The notes under the pieces are model-generated. The model did no database searches. It was given only the letters and a program-made list of their open reading frames with translations, and had not been told where the DNA came from. 64,000 nucleotides of DNA from Coenobita brevimanus. Its lineage: Eukaryota; Arthropoda; Malacostraca; Decapoda; Coenobitidae. Shown here piece by piece: positions 10,707-20,973 of the stretch (its first letter is position 1; each line of letters begins with the position of its first letter). The stretch covers positions 16,505,925 through 16,569,924 of the forward strand of contig CM064663.1 of NCBI GenBank assembly GCA_032717465.1, written 5' to 3'. The position numbers and the translations under genes were made by a program.

Positions 10707-13031
10707 TTGTCCACTCACCTTGTAGCAGTGACCCAGGACAGACGAGGTCTCTCTGACGAGGAAATTCACGCCATCCTGGACACCTACCCAGCTGATGCAT
10801 TCACTGGGGACAGTTATTCACCACTCGACGATAATGTCCTCGATAAAGATTACGTTTTACCTGAGGAGGAGACCAGGAGTAGTGATGAGGAGATACCGTC
10901 ACCTAGGAAGCGGCGATGTGTGACTTATTGTAAGGCAAAGGAAGGCCAGGCAAGACCAGTGGACGTGCACGCACCTCTCTCCATCCTGTGCAAGAAGGGA
11001 CGGACGAGGACGAGGACAGAGCAGATGAACATGGCGTTCTCACGTAGCTGGGATCAGAGCGGATCTCGCCACATGGAACAGGAGTGAGGAGGCGTGTGAG
11101 GTATAGGCCGATTGTTCTGTCTGGGGAAGACGGCAGTGTAGGGGCGGGAGTGAGAAGTGGTAGGGAAAGTGAAAGTGGTGTGGGTAGGAAGGGAGGAGCT
11201 CCCACGCTCCCACGTGGTGCACCTGGGCGGTGGGGAGGTGAGGTAGAGCCGGTCTCAAGCACATCTTTCGCCCCGTAATATTCCCACGCTCCCTCCCCAC
11301 AGCCCCATGATGTGGGGAATGGGACGAAAAGGAAGGGGAAGGGGAAAGGAAATGGGAAAGGTAAAAGGAGCATGAGTGGGGAAGGGTGCCGCTCTCCACC
11401 TCCCCAACCACCCTCACCACTCTCTCCTCCACACCCCAACGAAGACGATGACGGTGACGAGGCTGGAGATGGTCATGTGTTGTGGTTCTGGGAGGATGGC
11501 AGTGATTTTGAACCCACGATTCACCCCTTCACAGAGGAGTGAAGGGCTGCACTGCTCCACACATCCATCAAGGCTCCACCAGGGTGGATTTCTTCCACCT
11601 TTACTTCTCTGTGCCGTTTGTGAAGCGTATAGTGGAGCAGACAAACACCTTCGCCAGGAGGATGCGCAGTGAAAGTGAGCGTGAAGGGACGACAAGCAGG
11701 CACTCACAGCGCTATGATTACCCAGTAACAGTAGGTGAGATATTCCTATTTTTGGCCTTGGTTCTGTTGATGGGTATTGTATGGAAAGGACAAATTCCGG
11801 CTTACTGGTCTACTGACCAGATTACTTACACACCTTTCTTTGGCAAAGTTATGAGTTGGAATAGGTTTCAATACATTCTGAGCCACCTCCACTTTTATGA
11901 TGCAGATGACCCTGCAAATGCAAATAACATAGATAAAATGAGGAGAATTAGAACTGTTTTCGATCGCCTACGGGAAACGTTACACTCGTCATTTTATCCT
12001 TACAGAGCCCTCATCATAGACGAGAGTCTTGTGTTGTGGAGAGGCAATATTTCCTTTCGCCAGTACATACCCAGCAAAAGACACCGTTCTGGATTCAAGA
12101 TCTTTGTTATGTGTGACTGTAAAACTGGTTACGTGCAAGACATAGTCTTGTACACAGCTGCACAGACAGACATAACAGAAGATCAGAGTATAAGACTCTC
12201 TGGGGTCATGGTGAAGACCATGATAGAGGAGTACGGTACCTTCATCGTGGTCACGTCTTGTACCTGGACAACTGGTACACAAGTCCTCTTCTCACTCGGT
12301 ACCTCCACCAACATGACACCGGAGTCTGTGGCACTATGAAAAGAAACTGCCGTCATATGGTTAGAATCGGGAGGAAACTCGACAGGAATGAGGTGGTTTT
12401 CTTCAAGACAAACCACATCCTCGCCACTGTATGGAACCACAAGAGAGAAGTTTCCCTCCTGTTGACGGTACACCGCCCCCTGATGCACCGCACAGCCTCC
12501 ATGGAGTACACCGGCCAGAGGAGGGCTCACGTCTGGAAACCGGAGTCAGTAGTGGAGTACAACATGAAGAAGGCAGGTGGACCAGTCTGATTCCATGATT
12601 CCAGTGTGGAGTATGCCTGGACCACGATGAAGTGGTACAAGAAACTCTTCTTCCACCTGCTCGACATCACGGTCCTCAACTGCCACTACCTCCACGCCTT
12701 GACTATAGGAACCTCCGAGACCTTCAAGGGGTTTGTGAGGGAGCTGTCCCGAGAGATCATCGGGAAATACGCGGAGGAAAGGCCCCATCCCCACACCCGC
12801 ATCGCCACTGCCACCCAGACGCCCCTATGCCTCATAGGACGCCACTTCCTCAGCACCATCCCCCCTTCACAAAACCGCCCCAGACCACAGTGCCGCTGTC
12901 ATGTGTGCAGCAGGTCCAAAATCAGAGCAAGCATAGGCAGACGAGACACAAGATACGAGTGTGTCGATAGCAATGTCGGCTTGTGCCTTGAGCCGTGTTT
13001 CAAGGAGTTCCACACACTACTACATTACTGA
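10707..13031 (+). pseudogene. piggyBac transposase pseudogene
   Basis: The N-terminal acidic part spans 10707-11087 and 11312-11542 in different frames. The core frame 11539-12339 holds the DDE_Tnp_1_7 domain with the first catalytic Asp (ALIIDES, about 12010). Reading shifts near 12258 into a frame with the second Asp (MYLDNWYTS), then meets a stop at 12588-12590 exactly where the third Asp is expected (after KKAGGPV). The last frame (12606-13031) ends in the usual Cys-rich finger (CRCHVC, YEC, LCLEPCF). The enzyme would cut and paste at TTAA. At least three frame breaks and one stop inactivate it. Total span fits the family's usual 550-650 residues. Confidence 0.88.
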
Positions 13032-13071
13032 TATTGTGTGTATATACTCTAGGTAAGGCATTATATATGTG

Positions 13072-13400
13072 ATACTGTGTGCTTGCGAGACTATCATGCT
13101 CACTATGATACTAAGTCATGTACATAAGTGAAAACAAATACAGAAGGTTGGAAAATTATAATACTCTTGGTGGAAAAGTATAATGAAAGTTGGAAAACAT
13201 AATGCAATACCGTGTGTTTGTGAGACTATCACGCACAGTATACTACTAAGTCAGGTATATATGTGAAAACAGTTTTAGAAGTTGAAAATTGGTATAATTT
13301 CTGTGGAAAACTATACTTGAAGTTGAAAATAAACATGTGATATTGTGTGCTTGCGACAATATCATGGTCAATATAATAGTAAGGCATGTCAATATGTGAT
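13072..13400 (+). repeat. ~132-bp subterminal tandem repeat of the piggyBac element, 2.5 copies
   Basis: Diverged units start near 13072, 13205 and 13336, each opening with a version of gatactgtgtgcttgcgaga and containing actaagtca and gttgaaaa motifs. They lie between the transposase stop and the right end, where transposase-binding repeats can occur; that role is an inference. Confidence 0.75.
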
Positions 13401-13542
13401 AATATTACGCTCAATATAATAGTACGGCCTGTCAGTATTTCATAAAGTGTTACAGTAAGTTAAACATGGTATAATGATTGTTGAAAAGTATAATGTAAGT
13501 TGGGAAATAGAATGTGAGTTGAAACAATAGTCTCAGGGAGTC

Positions 13543-13889
13543 TATCTATCTATTGCCAGACGCCTCAATCCCGTTTGGGGTGGCCACAAACAAATTGCCT
13601 CCAAGTCGCCCTGTCCCCCACCATTTCACTGCCCTGCTCCCAACTCACACCCCCCTCTCTCATATACCTCTCCACCCCATCCCTCCATCTCATACTCGGC
13701 CTCCCCCTCCCTCTTCCCCCCTCCACCTCACTCACATACACTCTCTTCGTCAGTCTTTCACCCTCCATCCTCTCCACATGGCCAAACCACCTCAGTGTGT
13801 TCCTCATAACGCTTCCTATCACATCCACATCCACACCACAACGCTCCTTTATATCCTCATTCGTCAGCCTGTCTCTCCATGTGACTCCA
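13543..13889 (-). mobile_element. 5'-truncated RTE copy (3' ~350 bp) inside piggyBac
   Basis: The (TCTA)n tail at the left and the family 3' end place the element on the minus strand. It encodes the last part of the RTE protein, from [10 protein letters not shown] to CGHPKRD. The flanks share cagggagtc (13534-13542 and 13890-13898), a likely 9-bp target duplication, although the first bases could also belong to the RTE. Confidence 0.88.
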
Positions 13890-14628
13890 CAGGGAGTCAA
13901 CTGTGCCAAAAAACGACAATTCTCAGGTGTTACAATAATGAACCTATGCTTATATCGCCTATATTTTTCTTTGAAAACCAAAATATTCTTGTAGTACCTG
14001 TAAATTTTGACTAAATAAATGTATTACTTTGTACCATGGGTGGTTTGGAATAGTTACCCCACCACAGAAAACGTGGCAGCTGCACCACGCCTCCATAGAG
14101 TACGAGCCCCAGGTGCACAGAGGCTTACCTGTCCTGACCATTTAAATGCCTAGGAAACCACTTTCTTGGTGATGTTCCATTGTTTCTCACCAAAAGCGGA
14201 GGTTTGAGCCCAACCCCCCCAAAAAAATTGAAAAGTTGTCAGGTTTGGGGGTGGGTTGGGTTATAATGTGGTCGGTACGGGGCGGGTTGATCTATAATAT
14301 ATAATGATATATTCACATACAGTATTAACATTATATTGTGAATTTACATATATCATACAAAGCTTTATTTAAATTACAGAAATGGGATTAGTCCGTGATT
14401 CGCCAAATGCAGCAACCAGGAACAGTCCAATCCTATAATATCGATGTCAATAATATTACCAAAATCTAAATCTACTAAACAAGTAACTGTCTATTCGGTT
14501 TTAGAAATTATATTCTCACAAGGATATTAATGTTTGATATTATTCAGAAAATTCTTCATGCCCTACGTACTGAAGGTGAGGGATTCTCGGTGGACTGGAT
14601 TCTAATAGTGTACATTTCCAACAACACA

Positions 14629-14841
14629 CATCACAAATATCAACACTGCTGTGCACACTTTCAATACAATTATTCAAAATGCTGACAAAAGACACATCCC
14701 TAGAAGTAACAGAATTAGACACAACCCCAACTTCACACCAGAAATTCAAGGCCTTATCAGTCAACGGGACTCTACTACAACACTCCCCAACACCCCATAC
14801 ACAAGATACCATACAACAAATACAAGAACTCAACACTCAGA
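14629..14841 (+). pseudogene. 2A-LINE linker block
   Basis: An open frame gives about 70 residues typical of the endonuclease-RT linker (HTFNTIIQNADKRHIPR and after). It continues the 9862 block in frame and ends at the acactcaga duplication, where an RTE is inserted. Confidence 0.7.
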
Positions 14842-15203
14842 GCTATCTATCTATCTATTGACAGATGCCTCGATCCCGTTTGGGGTGGCCACAAACAAAT
14901 CGCCTCCATGTCGCCCTGTCTCTCGCCATTTCATTGCCCTGCTCCCAACTCACACACCCCTCTCTCATATACCTCTCCACCCCATCCCTCCATCTCATCC
15001 TCGGCCTCCCCATCCCTCTTCCCCCCTCCACCTCACTCACATACACTCTCTTCGTCAGTCTTTCACCCTCCATCCTCTCCACATGGCCAAACCACCTCAG
15101 TATATTCCTCCAAACGCTTCCAATCACATCCACATCCACATCACAACGCTCCTTTATATCCTCATTTGTCAGCCTGTCTCTCCATGTGACTCCTCAGGCT
15201 CCT

Positions 15204-16490
15204 CTTAAATAACTCATTTCCACTGCTCTCACTCTTGACTTGTGTCCTTCCAGCAACGTCCAAGCTTCACTTCCATATGTTAGAGTTGGTATCACAATAC
15301 TGTCATGTAGTAACTTTTTCACTTCCATGCTCACTTCCCTGCTTCTTATCACTGCTTTCAAAGAACCAAAACCTTTCTTCCCAATGCACCCTTTCAAGCA
15401 CTTCATCCTCCAAACCTCCATCCTTACTCATCACACTACTCAAGTACTTAAACGTACTCACATTTTCCAATTCCTCACCATCCAACCTCGCTGTACATTC
15501 ACTGACTTCACCTCTCTCAAAGACCATCACTTTACTCTTCCCTACATTCACCTTTAGATTCCGTTTCTTACACACTCTCCCAAACTCATCCACCAAGCCT
15601 TGCAGATCCCCTTCGTCTTCACTCAACAACACAGTATCATCTGCAAACAACAGTACAGGGAGTTTCCAAACACTACCCTCTCTCACCAGGGCCACTCCAA
15701 CATCCACTACCCTACCTTGTACCTCTTTTATTACCCAATCCATGTACAGATTGAACAACCACGGAGACATGACACATCCCTATTTCAACCCAACCTTCAA
15801 AGAGAAAAATTCACTCAGTTCACCTTCCACATGCACTGCAGCCTTAGCACCATCATACATACTCTTCACAGCATTCAACAACTTCCCATCTACTCCATAT
15901 ATTCTTAATACTTTCCACAATCCTTGTCTATCCATCCTGTCATACGCTTTCCCCAAATCCATGAAAGCCGCATACAACTTCTTTCCCTTCTCTAGAAACT
16001 TTTCCACTAAAGATCTAAGAATGAATATCTGATCTATACAACCTCTTCCCTTCCTAAAGCCTCCCTGTTCTTCTTCAACTAATTCCTCTGTTCTTTCTGT
16101 AACTCTGTCAATAAGTATCCTACCATACACTTTTCCTATTACACTAAGAAGACAAATGCCCCTATGATTACCACACATTTCTTTTTCCCTTTTTCCTCTG
16201 TACAAGGGAATAATTATATCTGACTTCCAATCCTCCGGGACTCTACCTTCCTCCCAGGCCAATCTGCACATTTTCCACATCCATTCTACTACTATCTCTC
16301 CCCCACGCTTCAGCATTTCACCACACACTCCATCAATTCCTGGGGCTTTCCCCAATTTAACTTTCTTCATTGCTTCCACAACTTCTATCCTACTGATTTC
16401 TTCCTGTCTTCTCACCTCCCTCCTTCTCCTAGCCATTCCCCAGCCACTTATACTCGCATTACTTCCGTCCTCTATGTTCAACAATTCCTT
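15204..16490 (-). pseudogene. RTE reverse transcriptase pseudogene (RT and C-terminal parts)
   Basis: Minus-strand frames 15780-16490 (RT fingers, GKAPGIDGVCGEMLKRGGE through AYDRMD), 15303-15770 (palm with FADDTVLLSED) and 15194-15421 belong to one protein broken by indels. The enzyme would copy element RNA at a nicked target. The catalytic FADD is intact here, but the protein is split into at least three frames. Confidence 0.8.
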
Positions 16491-16492
16491 AA

Positions 16493-18277
16493 CCCTTAAA
16501 CCGCAGGTTTGTTTTGCTTTGACTTGCGGCTCCCGCGGGCATATTCGTGCTCCGACAGACTCTCTAAAAATATTTGCCAAAAATCAGTTACTAGTCCTAG
16601 AATATTAAAATCACATATGCTTATGGCACATACCTTCAGCTTTCTCCCGGGGTGTTTGTTGAGCCTTCGTCGAGTACCGTAGGACTTGTGGAGACCTCTG
16701 AAGTTGGGTAATGAAGTCTTCACTTTACACTTCCCGACAACCCGTAATATGATTACCACAGGCTGATATTATCACTAGAAACACTATTCTATGATTCTCA
16801 AATAGTTTGGAATCCATACTCCAAAAAAAAAAAAAAAAACACTGTGAAAGCAATGAAAATTACGAGGGCATATGACCATCCCACTTCTGATCGTTTGCCG
16901 CTGGTGGTGTCATTTATTACAGTATTCATAAAAACACTCACAGTTTATATTTCTATTAATATATAACACTTATATATATCTACAGTCTTTATCCATAAGT
17001 TTCCTTCAGTAATAGTAGTTTATTGTCACTGTAGGGATTCAATTTCTTTCAGTAAAATACGTAGCATTCACTTTCTCGTCCTGTATACTAGAATTGAGAG
17101 TGAATGTAACTTTCACCTTCACTCTCATAACTCATAGTATTCATACATGCTAGAGTGAAACTTTTACTTTCATTACTCCTAGGGTATATACTTGTATTCT
17201 TATAATACTACTCATTTACATTTCTATTTACGTTCTCTATTTTATTTACGTTACTTCCATTTCTATTTTATTTACACTGTGTTATGCACTGTCACTTGAA
17301 GTAACTTATAAAACTATTTTCCATTGTTCACGTATATTTACATTCACTGCTTTCACTTGCTGTTTACACATTATTTACACATTATTTACAATTCCACTTG
17401 CACTGTTTTACTCAACAGAAAGATCGTAGTCACTCTCTTTCAATTGTCAGGCCTTTACCTCTATCCACACGATGTTTAGTAGGGGGTAAAGTTCACAGGG
17501 CCCTTTGCACGGGGCTAAAAAGCGACGGAAGTTAGCAGGAGCGAATCCGACGTACTTTCACCTTGAAAGACGACAGTGAACTGATAGTGGTGGCCTCCTG
17601 CCACCTGGCTAGGGTGAGTGCAATACTGCCAACTTCAGCCTTGTGAGACCTGCTAATATATAGCAATGAAATGATTGGCAGGAAACCAAAACAATACATA
17701 CTAAATTAGGTAGTTCCAGGTGAATGTAAATATCACTTAGGCTTCTCCCTTCCTTTCTTATATATATTTTTATGACAAAATAGATTATAAGGCATATTTC
17801 AAGGGGAAATAAACAGCAAAAATTAGTGAACGAGTGCACGTGAGGTGTTGTCAGGTGATAATTAGCCAATTCTAGGTGTATGGCACTCTCACTTACCTTA
17901 TTTCTTTCTGGTATATATTACTTGGTATAAGAATAGGGCATAGGGCTTATTTCAATGGATGAAATCAGTGAAAAATTCCAGGGAAGATTTACTTAGCATA
18001 GCACGGCCGGGCAGGCGAGAGGATAGGGTAATGGAGGAGAGGTAGGGAGGGGAGTCAAGAATGGGGAGAAATGGCTAAATTGTCAACAATGGATGGGAGT
18101 ACAGATGAGATTAGGAGTGCTGACTAGTGTCGGACATTGGCAGTACTGATAGATGATACATGCCACCACTTGAAAGTCCGGGCGAATTCAAAATAACACA
18201 GAATTACAAAAGTGACGCCCCGCAGTATGATCCCTTGCTCCCAAGCGTCATGAAAGTGACGCCCCGCGGTTAAGGGG
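16493..18277. mobile_element. Non-autonomous piggyBac-type element (1,785 bp)
   Basis: It begins CCCTTAAACCGC and ends GCGGTTAAGGGG, flanked by exact TTAA (16489-16492, 18278-18281) in an RTE codon run that other RTE copies keep uninterrupted. Termini and target site fit piggyBac. No transposase is encoded. The right subterminal region has two agtgacgccccgc copies (18208-18222 and 18254-18268). A short poly-A run lies near 16821-16839. Confidence 0.88.
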
Positions 18278-18783
18278 TTAAAGTGTTCTCTCCATCTGCT
18301 CACTTTTTCTCCCTTCTCCACTAGTAATCTACCATTTTTATCTTTCACTCCCCTGTTAACTTCACTTCCACCCTGTCTTACTCTTTTCACCTCTTTCCAG
18401 AACATTTTCTTACAGTCCCTCCACTTTACACTCAAATTCCTTCCAAATTCCTCATCCACTCTCTTCTCACTCTCTCTTACTAATCTTTTCACTTCTCTCT
18501 TTCTTTCTACATATAACTCTCTCTTCCGCCTCTCAACTTCTTCCATGCTCGTATTTCTCATCCATTCATTGTATGCTTTCTTCTTTTGTGCCACAGCCTG
18601 TCTCACCTCTTCATTCCACCACGCTGTTCCTTGCACCCCCCTCTGTCTTCTCTTCATCCCACACACCACATCACATGCTGCACATATTTCTTCTGTGAAT
18701 TTCCTGCACACACCTTCCACGTCCCCCATCTGCACCAATTCATATTTGCCCAATCATTCCTCCACTTCTCTCTTACACTCAGA

Positions 18784-19241
18784 CAAACAATAAAATATCA
18801 GAGCAGCAAACACTAAACTGGAATAATCATCTCCAAACACTTGATCACAAAACAAACACCAGCAAACTCTACAAAACACTAAACAGCATCACACTCTCCA
18901 ACAGCAACACTACACAATCACACGCTGCCATCACAACAACAGACACCATACCTTCAAATAGGCAACAAGCACACACTCTCATCAATCACTTTTCACAAGT
19001 CAGTCATCTAAACCCCCATCGCGACGACTGACATGTCATCTGACGCAAGAGACAGTTTCCCACAGACTCAGACTTCGCACCTTTCACTTACAACCAGACG
19101 AAGAACATCATTAGCAACCTTAAGCACTCGTCTGCCTGTGGACCAGACAACATAAGCAACATACACCTTAAACACCTTGAACCACAAGGCATACAAGCAC
19201 TCACCAACATATCGAACTACAGCTACTCACAGAACATAATA
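18784..19241 (+). pseudogene. 2A-LINE RT N-terminal block
   Basis: Degenerate frames give the pre-RT region and the first RT box (SACGPDNIS, near 19134-19160, equivalent to the A-G-P-D signature). It ends at TA (19240-19241), where the outer Tigger is inserted. The frame at the end (YSQNII) resumes at 29543 with SNIWKHG. Confidence 0.75.
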
Positions 19242-19458
19242 CAGTGAGCCTTCGAAATATGAAAACCCGAAGTACAAATTTTCGATGGTACAAAAGCGTA
19301 GAATATAGGACAAATTCCACAATATGAAAATATCCGTCTCAATTATACGAAAATCGATACGAAAGGAAATACAGAGACAGCCCAATTATCCAGACTATAT
19401 GGTGTGAAGAGGTGCCTGAATAGTCTGAAATCGCGATTAATCTGGCAGAAACAAAACA

Positions 19459-19650
19459 CATTCATTCATTCATTCATTGCCAGACGCCATGTATCCCAAA
19501 CGGGGTGGCCAACGGCTTAGAGTTAATTGTTTTACAGGGAGGGGCACTAATCCTCCACCAACCCCACTTGACACGTAGGGATGCCAACAGCATCTGGTGT
19601 TCCCATGCGGTCACCCATCCAAGTACTAACCAGACGCAACGTTGCTTAAC
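19459..19650 (-). mobile_element. 5S-rRNA-derived SINE with RTE-like 3' end
   Basis: On the minus strand: the 5' head (19581-19650) is the 3' two thirds of a 5S rRNA gene, with gttagtacttggatgggtga and gggaacaccagatgctgttg, so the internal control region is largely kept. The body (about 19525-19580) resembles the RTE 5' region (gggttggtggaggattag, tgcccctccctg). The 3' end (about 19479-19512) matches the RTE end (ggccacccc, gggat, ggcgtctggcaat), followed by a (GAAT)n tail instead of (GATA)n. RTE-driven mobilisation is inferred from the shared end. Confidence 0.8.
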
Positions 19651-19655
19651 AAGTA

Positions 19656-20973
19656 CAGTAATCCCTCGGTATCTGATGCACTCTGTATACAATATTTCGC
19701 GTATACGATCGATCTTCTTTAGTACTCTTGACTCTATATACGATTTCTGTGGCTCACACTTACCATCGCACGCGCGCGGTTGGTCCAGCGCAAGTCAATA
19801 GGCATTTGTTTGGAATTGCGATCGCCGCACCAAAGATGATGGTGCGGTCACCCATCAAAGCCAGTTTGGGCTGCAAGTAGCGAATTGGGCTACTTCTGGA
19901 AGCCTTGCACTTCTAAATATTGGATTTAGATACTTGCGACTTTCTGGGCTACTTTAAAAGTAAGTTGGGCTAACCTGGGCTACTAATGAGACGAAAGTCA
20001 AAAGTTGATTATTGATTACGTATCATTTAAAATATAGCCTAATATAATTACCTTTTGAAGACACAAAAAGATAGTGTGTTATAATTTATCATATCATCCC
20101 TCTTTAAATTTCTCGCACTCTTGCATTAATCCCGGATTGGCTATTTAATTCGAACTGAACGTGTGAGATTACCACCCCAGTCAGTCGTGTTTTCTTCATC
20201 CATGACTCGCGGATGCAGAAGCAGACCTTGATAATCTTCAGCTGCGATGACATGGTCGTGGAGACTTACTGAATAATTATTTAAATACTGGTATGTACTT
20301 ATAATGAGGTGCAAGGAAACACTTTCCTTTATTTCCTAAAATACTTTCGTTAAGTTGAAAAAATGACTAAGTCCAACAGTAAGAGTTATGTTTTGTGAAG
20401 AAGAACACAGCTTAGTTCCGTGAATGTAAAGGAAATGACATAACTTAAAGAAAACAGAAGTAAATTTAGTTAATGCAGTAAGTAAGGAGTTCTGTGTTAA
20501 TTAACTTTTGGCTTACATCACTTCGAACAACCTTACAGGAGCATTAACGGAGCAACATTCAACTGGTAAGTTGTGCACAGTTAAATTATTTGTGTCTGTA
20601 TGTATATACTCGTGGAGAGAGAGAGAGAGAGATACTGTAGATAGATATATTGATAGAGCTGTATACTGTAGATAGATATATTGATAAATATGTATATATA
20701 CTGTACATAATTATGTTGGGCTACTTTATACAGTACCGAAATTCACTACTTTTGAGGCCTGTTACCGCTACTCTTGGTCACAAAAATCTGGCAACCCTGG
20801 CTCAGACTAGTCTTTCCCGCGCTCGTTTGATTCACTAGCTTTGTATTCCAGTGCATTAGCGACGTGATTTTCACTATTATTTCTCACCTAACCTCAAGTA
20901 CAAGTTCTGTGATGTCTTCCAAGTGGCCTGCAAACTCTAGTGCCTCTGATCTCAAGCCTAAGAGAGCGAAATA
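19656..20973 (+). mobile_element. Second Tigger-like end plus possible hAT-like insert (uncertain)
   Basis: TA then CAGTAATCCCTCGG at 19654 resembles a Tigger terminal repeat. Sequence 20806-20973 ends in a short frame starting MSSKWPANSS, similar to the N-terminus of jerky-like transposases. Between them, 19858-20805 begins AGCCAGTTTGGGC and ends with GGGTTGCCAGA inverted, weakly like hAT ends, and repeats gggctac several times. No full gene is seen. Confidence 0.35.

Larger units (their letters stand above)
10490..14286 (+). mobile_element. piggyBac-superfamily DNA transposon
   Basis: The 3.8-kb element starts CCCGCCCCGTCCC (10490) and ends with the inverse GGTACGGGGCGGG (14274-14286). It is flanked by TTAA at 10486-10489 and TTGA at 14287-14290, the latter a one-base decay of the expected TTAA duplication. 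It carries a broken transposase gene, a three-copy subterminal repeat and a nested RTE fragment. Some AT-rich sequence (13900-14273) holds no gene. Confidence 0.9.
9863..14623 (+). repeat. Solo-LTR-like insertion (~960 bp) hosting a piggyBac element
   Basis: The 9863-10489 and 14287-14623 parts flank the piggyBac element. The insert starts TGTTG, ends CAACA, and sits between acacc (9858-9862) and acaca (14624-14628), a plausible 5-bp duplication. A TATA-like tatataaa lies near 10294. Dropping the insert joins the LINE frame without a break (LNSTP then ITNIN). No coding sequence is seen in the 960 bp. A solo LTR is the best fit, not proven. Confidence 0.55.
14842..18774 (-). mobile_element. 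5'-truncated RTE copy interrupted by a non-autonomous piggyBac
   Basis: The (TCTA)n tail at 14842 marks the 3' end. The reverse complement runs from the linker after the endonuclease (about 18774) through RT to the C-terminus, with family motifs GKAPGIDGVCGE, CGNHRG, AFMDL and FADD. Several frame breaks exist, and LYTAFMD-like segments are otherwise well kept. The target duplication acactcaga is exact (14833-14841 and 18775-18783). Sequence 16493-18277 is a later insertion. Confidence 0.92.

Noticed and set aside
10903..11439. 178-codon minus-strand frame over the piggyBac N-terminus
   Set aside because: Pro/Ser/Phe-rich low-complexity frame opposite a degraded transposase start.
15235..16032. 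Long open frames antisense to RTE copies (also at 36719-37513, 37679-38566, 60364-61095)
   Set aside because: They mirror the RTE reverse transcriptase on the opposite strand and repeat in every copy with the same composition; shadows of real coding sequence.
19581..19650. Functional 5S rRNA gene
   Set aside because: Only the 3' two thirds are present, joined to SINE/LINE-like sequence and a GAAT tail.
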